Positions 6,075-9,748 of a stretch of 9,748 nucleotides of DNA are shown piece by piece. The DNA comes from Halieaceae bacterium UBA4438. Its GTDB lineage: Bacteria; Pseudomonadota; Gammaproteobacteria; Pseudomonadales; Halieaceae. Positions within the stretch are counted from its first letter, which is position 1. Every line of letters begins with the position of its first letter. The notes under the pieces were generated by a model. The model made no database searches and had not been told where the DNA came from. It saw only the letters and a program-made list of their open reading frames with translations. Where the stretch lies: contig DGPO01000088.1 of assembly GCA_002390485.1 (NCBI GenBank), positions 43,997-53,744 on the forward strand. The letters run 5' to 3'. Position numbers and translations under genes: made by a program.

Positions 6075-7619
6075 ATGAACGGTGCAGACCTCCTCATACA
6101 AAAATTAGCTGATGCCGGTGTCACCGCGTGCTTTGCCAACCCGGGAACATCCGAAATGCAACTGGTTGCCGCGCTCGACAAAGAGCCTCGAATACGGGCT
6201 GTACTTGGACTGTTTGAGGGCGTGGTCACGGGCGCCGCTGACGGATTTGGACGCATGACGGATACGCCTGCACTGACACTACTTCACCTCGGTCCCGGCT
6301 ACGCCAACGGTATTGCAAACTTACACAATGCGTCGCGAGCACGCGTGCCAGTACTGAATATGATCGGTGATCATGCCACCCATCACCTGGAGCTCGACGC
6401 CCCACTCACCTCTGACATCAAGGGACTCACCGCTGCGGTATGTTCCTGGACTGGAACATCGACAAGTGCCGACGATCTGGCTGAGGTGGGTTTACAAGCC
6501 TGGCAGGAGAGCCTCGCCTATCCCGGACAGGTCACCGCTTTTGTCGCCCCAGCCAATCACGCCTGGGACCCTACGCGTGCAGATGTGCAGGTCCCAGAAA
6601 TACCGTCTCCGAATAAGTGTAGTGACAAGCAGATCAGTGAAGCCGCTGAGGCACTCATGAGTGGGCGAGCCACTGCCTTGTTCATGGGCGGCCATGCGCT
6701 TCGCGAGGAGGGACTGCATCACGCCGGTCGCGTTGCAGAAGCGACAGGTGCACGACTCATTTCAGAAACGTTTTTTACGCGTCAGTCACGCGGCGCCGGA
6801 CGGGTTGAAACCGAGCGACTGCCGTATTTCGGCGAAATGGCCGCGGAACACCTGCAAAATCTCGACACACTGGTTTTTGTGGGTACAAAGCCGCCTGTGT
6901 CCTTTTTCGCCTACCCCGAAAAGCCCGGCTGGCTCTCCCCTGATACTGCCAATTTAATCAGACTAGGCGATGCGAGCGTCGACACGATCGACGCACTCAA
7001 GCGCTTAGCTGATGCCCTGGGAGCCTCGCCGCAGGTAAGTAACGTTGCCCAGCACATGACGCATGAACTCGCGCAAGGGCCTATCACCGCTGTTGAACTC
7101 GGTAAGGTCATTGCCAATCGACTTCCTGAAGGCGCCATTGTTTCAGATGAGGGTGCCACCAATGGATTGGGAGCCTTCCTCATGACTAACAACGCTGCGC
7201 CGCATGACTGGTTGACGCTCACCGGCGGCGCTATTGGGCAAGGATTACCGCTCGCGCTAGGCGCCGCTGTCGCCTGTCCCGAGCGAAAAGTGCTGGCGCT
7301 CGAAGCTGATGGTTCTGCCATGTACACGGTGCAGTCTCTCTGGACAATGGTCAGAGAGAACCTCGACGTGACGGTTCTCATTCTGAACAATGGTTCCTAC
7401 GCCATTTTGAACATCGAACTCGCCCGAGTGGGAGTGGAACATCCCGGCCCAACGGCCCTTTCGCTACTTGATCTCACCAACCCGGCCATTCAGTGGACCG
7501 ATATTGCCCGCGGAATGGGGATGACATCTCAGCGAGTGGAGACTGTCGCCGAGCTGGATACGGCGATGGCACACGCTATGTCAGAGCAAGGTCCTCGCTT
7601 AATTGAGGTCATGCTCTGA
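6075..7619 (+). CDS. Thiamine-diphosphate-dependent enzyme, acetolactate synthase / benzoylformate decarboxylase-like
   Basis: ThDP enzyme of 514 residues with the usual three-domain plan: pyrimidine-binding domain (about 1-165), central domain (about 185-320) and pyrophosphate-binding domain (about 335-514). The N-terminal signature is FANPGTSEM (20-28), with the cofactor-activating glutamate in GLFEGVVTGAADGFGR (Glu48). The metal/pyrophosphate motif is EADGSAMYT (410-418) with the paired asparagines of LILNNGSY at 438-439; the usual GDGS reads ADGS here. Proteins of this kind are often annotated as 'acetolactate synthase large subunit', but they lack a neighbouring small regulatory subunit, as here, and are shorter than classical IlvB/IlvI. 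Decarboxylation or carboligation of a 2-oxo acid is the likely chemistry; the substrate is unknown. The ATG at 6075 is chosen because the family N-terminus begins with MNGADLL and AGGA lies 9 nt upstream. Upstream in-frame starts (5988, 6018) would add residues with no family match. It appears to be a single-gene unit. Confidence 0.8.
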   Translation: MNGADLLIQKLADAGVTACFANPGTSEMQLVAALDKEPRIRAVLGLFEGVVTGAADGFGRMTDTPALTLLHLGPGYANGIANLHNASRARVPVLNMIGDHATHHLELDAPLTSDIKGLTAAVCSWTGTSTSADDLAEVGLQAWQESLAYPGQVTAFVAPANHAWDPTRADVQVPEIPSPNKCSDKQISEAAEALMSGRATALFMGGHALREEGLHHAGRVAEATGARLISETFFTRQSRGAGRVETERLPYFGEMAAEHLQNLDTLVFVGTKPPVSFFAYPEKPGWLSPDTANLIRLGDASVDTIDALKRLADALGASPQVSNVAQHMTHELAQGPITAVELGKVIANRLPEGAIVSDEGATNGLGAFLMTNNAAPHDWLTLTGGAIGQGLPLALGAAVACPERKVLALEADGSAMYTVQSLWTMVRENLDVTVLILNNGSYAILNIELARVGVEHPGPTALSLLDLTNPAIQWTDIARGMGMTSQRVETVAELDTAMAHAMSEQGPRLIEVML

Positions 7620-7706
7620 GTCAACGTTGCGGCTTTGTCGAGATCGTTATACACCGATGCACGAAAAGTCGGGGCTGACTGAACAGTTCGGGGTTATACT
7701 TGTCGA
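7620..7706 (+). promoter_or_regulatory. Short gap with probable promoter of the RND efflux operon
   Basis: This 87-bp gap has two -10-like boxes. TATACA at 7648-7653 pairs with TTGCGG at 7627-7632 (15-bp spacer), and TATACT lies at 7695-7700. The second is only 6 nt before the ATG at 7707, so a transcript from it would be leaderless or nearly so. No clear Shine-Dalgarno sequence precedes the start; GGGG at 7690-7693 is too far away. No terminator for the preceding gene was recognised. Confidence 0.35.
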
Positions 7707-8822
7707 ATGAAACGATCGGGTTTTCTATCGACTACATCCATTGCCAGGCTCGTCATTTTGGGGGCACTGCTCTCTGCGTGCTCGAAAGAGGCGGAAAATA
7801 CTGAACGAGGGGGCCGCGGTTCTTGGGGCGCGCGTGAACTGCCCGTCGTTACCGCACCCGTGGAACGCGCGCCACTGATAGACGCCATCAAGTCCGTGGG
7901 CACCGCGCGCGCTCAGCAAAGTGTGACGCTTTTCCCCGAAAGCGCAGGCGTTGTGACATTTGCCAAATTAGCGCCCGATGCCTTCGTAGCACAAGGCGAG
8001 CTGCTACTTGCACTCGATGACCGCGATGAAGCCCTGGCCGTGCGGCAGGCACAGGTTGAACTTTCAGAGTCAAAGCGTGTGTTGGATCGCTACAACTCCC
8101 TGAACGCGACGGAAGCCAACATCTCACAAAGCACGATCGATACCGCACAAAGTAACGTTGACCTGTCTGAAATAAGACTGTCGCAGGCGCAGGTTGAACT
8201 CTCTCGACGTTCCGTAAAGGCCCCCTTTTCTGGGCGTATCGGCATTACTGATGTGGAGATCGGCGATAGAGTAAACACCACCACGGTCGTCACCACCCTG
8301 GATGACCGCCGAGTCCTGCTCGTCGACTTCACGGTTCCCGAGAGTTTTATCGGTAAAATCGTAACAAATCTCAAAGTCCAAGCGCGGCAGTGGGAGTCAC
8401 CTGATGACTACACGAACGGGACGATCGTCGCGGTCGACTCGCGTGTCAACGCATCCACACGGGCATTCAGAGCAAGAGCCGCGATTGACAACACTGCAGA
8501 CACGTTGCGCCCGGGCATGGCCTTTGAAATTGACGCCTCGATCGAGAAGGGAGACTACCTCAGTGTTCCCGAACTCTCAGTCCAATGGGGCGCGGACGGC
8601 CCTTACGTTTGGTCAACGCTCGACCAACGCGCACAGCGCACTCAAGTTGAAATGATTAGACGGGGCAACGGTCGTATGCTGATTCGAGGAGAGATCGCCG
8701 AGGGCGACCGTGTCATTCTTGAGGGCATACAGAGTGTTCGTCCCGGGATGAAAATTAAAGATATCAATGTGAAGCAAGAAACCGCCAAGACTCCAGCCAT
8801 CGATAATGCAGACCGGGGTTAA
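7707..8822 (+). CDS. RND efflux system periplasmic adaptor (membrane fusion) lipoprotein
   Basis: Membrane-fusion protein of 371 residues that would link an inner-membrane RND pump to an outer-membrane channel. Residues 1-25 form a lipoprotein signal: basic start MKR, hydrophobic core, and lipobox L-S-A-C with Cys25 as the lipidation site. Ser26 follows, so no Asp retention signal is seen. The mature protein shows the usual order: beta-barrel start and first lipoyl half (about 45-105, including GVVTFAKLAPDAFVAQGELLLALDD), an alpha-helical hairpin rich in Gln/Glu/Ser (about 106-168), second lipoyl half with the hallmark VKAPFSGRIGITDVEIGDRVN (170-190), beta-barrel (about 200-282) and membrane-proximal domain (about 285-350). 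The last 20 residues are polar and probably disordered. The RND permease gene starts 18 nt downstream, so the two form an operon. No outer-membrane factor is seen. The substrate, such as drug, metal or metabolite, cannot be deduced. Confidence 0.88.
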   Translation: MKRSGFLSTTSIARLVILGALLSACSKEAENTERGGRGSWGARELPVVTAPVERAPLIDAIKSVGTARAQQSVTLFPESAGVVTFAKLAPDAFVAQGELLLALDDRDEALAVRQAQVELSESKRVLDRYNSLNATEANISQSTIDTAQSNVDLSEIRLSQAQVELSRRSVKAPFSGRIGITDVEIGDRVNTTTVVTTLDDRRVLLVDFTVPESFIGKIVTNLKVQARQWESPDDYTNGTIVAVDSRVNASTRAFRARAAIDNTADTLRPGMAFEIDASIEKGDYLSVPELSVQWGADGPYVWSTLDQRAQRTQVEMIRRGNGRMLIRGEIAEGDRVILEGIQSVRPGMKIKDINVKQETAKTPAIDNADRG

Positions 8823-8840
8823 CTCTTCTGACGACTTACA

Positions 8841-9748
8841 ATGAAAGCTGCGCTTAATAATTTGGCTGGCGCCGGGCTGCCCGCTTTAGGGGTCAAACGC
8901 CCCTGGCTTGTTACCGTGATGAATCTGCTGATCGCGATTGCGGGCTTTGTTGCGATATTTGCCATCGAGGTTCGAGAGTTACCCGATGTCGATCAGCCGG
9001 TCGTCAATGTAAGAGCCAACTTCCCCGGTGCCTCCCCCGAGACAATGGACTCGGAAGTGACTCGAATCTTAGAGGGCGCCGTTGCAAGGGTCAGCGGTGT
9101 TAAAGAGGTCAACTCCAACAGCGAAGAGGGAAGCTCGCGAATTCGAGCCGTGTTTAACCCCAATTCTAACGTTGACCGCGCTGCAGCCGATGTTCGTGAA
9201 GCAGTCAGTCGGGTGCAGCGACAACTGCCGGAAAACGTTGAACAACTTGCCGTATTCAAATCAGATGAAGATGCCGAAGAGATAATGCGAATCGCCGTTC
9301 TTGCAGACGGTGTAACGGAGCAGGATCTTGCAAAGATCGTTGAGCGAGATGTCGTTCCCGCGTTCATTTCACTTCCTGGCGTGGCGGACGTCCCCCTATT
9401 TGGGTCCCGACGTCAAATCCTCAGAGTAGAACTTGATCCGGGGCGAATGAGTACTTACGGACTGACCGTCACGGACATAAGATCGGTTTTGTCGCAGGCG
9501 CCGCTGGATGTCCCTGCGGGCAGCTTTAAAACGAATGACCAAACGTTGTTAGTCCGTGCCGACGCCGCAGTCGACTCCGAAGAGGACATTGGCAATCTAC
9601 TGATCACCGACAAGATTCGACTTCGGGATGTAGCGCGCGTGGCCTACACGCCCGATGATGCAACCTCAGTGGTCCGTCTCAACGGACAGAAAGTTCTGGG
9701 AGTCGGCGTAGTCCGACAAGCAGGCTCTAACACCATTCAAATTTCGGA
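8841..9748 (+). CDS. RND family efflux permease, N-terminal part (runs off window)
   Basis: The frame is open from the ATG at 8841 to the window end: 302 codons of a family usually a little over 1000 residues long. Residues 21-42 (PWLVTVMNLLIAIAGFVAIFAI) form the first transmembrane helix. The porter-domain opening follows: RELPDVDQPVVNVRANFPGASPETMDSEVT (about 45-74), then LEGAVARVSGVKEVNSNSEEGSSRI (about 77-101). This is the standard start of HAE-type/AcrB-like hydrophobe pumps, whose PN1 and PN2 subdomains lie in the periplasm. SLPGVADVPLFG (177-188) and LTVTDIRSVL (208-217) are also typical. The proton-relay residues of the later helices lie outside the window and cannot be checked. No strong Shine-Dalgarno precedes the start, so coupling to the upstream adaptor gene is likely. 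The porter sequence suggests an organic substrate rather than a metal (CusA type), but this is weak. Confidence 0.9.
   Translation, partial: MKAALNNLAGAGLPALGVKRPWLVTVMNLLIAIAGFVAIFAIEVRELPDVDQPVVNVRANFPGASPETMDSEVTRILEGAVARVSGVKEVNSNSEEGSSRIRAVFNPNSNVDRAAADVREAVSRVQRQLPENVEQLAVFKSDEDAEEIMRIAVLADGVTEQDLAKIVERDVVPAFISLPGVADVPLFGSRRQILRVELDPGRMSTYGLTVTDIRSVLSQAPLDVPAGSFKTNDQTLLVRADAAVDSEEDIGNLLITDKIRLRDVARVAYTPDDATSVVRLNGQKVLGVGVVRQAGSNTIQIS

Noticed and set aside
5840..6112. 90-codon + strand frame in the gap before the ThDP enzyme
   Set aside because: It has no ribosome-binding site or family match, and it overlaps the start of the ThDP gene in a different frame.
6911..7390. 159-codon minus-strand frame inside the ThDP enzyme gene
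   Set aside because: It is antisense to a well-supported gene, is rich in Ser/Ala/Pro, and has no recognisable domain.

Overview
The window reads as chromosomal DNA of a marine-type Gram-negative bacterium, most likely a gammaproteobacterium that degrades algal beta-1,3-glucan (laminarin). This rests on the gene content, the moderate GC content, the RND efflux pair with a lipoprotein adaptor, and the typical bacterial start and stop signals. No 16S or other marker gene is present, so the lineage is an inference.

Left part (1-5773): a candidate intracellular beta-1,3-glucan utilisation locus. It opens with the last 34 codons of a probable sugar/cation symporter (GPH/MFS type) on the + strand. 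Its tail faces a very large minus-strand gene (3628 to 161) coding for a 1155-residue disaccharide/oligosaccharide phosphorylase that best fits GH149 (beta-1,3-oligoglucan phosphorylase). A strong hairpin with a U-tract lies between the two stops and terminates the phosphorylase transcript. On the other side of a roughly 320-bp divergent intergenic region, two tandem GH17 genes run on the + strand and overlap by ATGA. Neither GH17 protein has a signal peptide, and the phosphorylase has none either. The simplest reading is that oligosaccharides are imported, trimmed or rearranged by the two GH17 enzymes, and phosphorolysed to glucose-1-phosphate in the cytoplasm.

Middle part (5774-7619): a roughly 300-bp non-coding stretch, then a single gene for a thiamine-diphosphate enzyme of the acetolactate synthase/benzoylformate decarboxylase superfamily. 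It has both cofactor signatures and no visible regulatory subunit partner. It has no obvious link to glucan metabolism.

Right part (7707-9748): a two-gene RND efflux operon, consisting of a lipoprotein membrane-fusion (adaptor) protein and the first 302 codons of the inner-membrane RND permease, which runs off the window.

I see no tRNA, rRNA, CRISPR array, insertion sequence, phage gene or integrase. The most interesting part is the divergent GH149 / GH17-GH17 cassette of cytoplasmic enzymes. It is built from known families in an arrangement worth testing; I do not claim an entirely new system.
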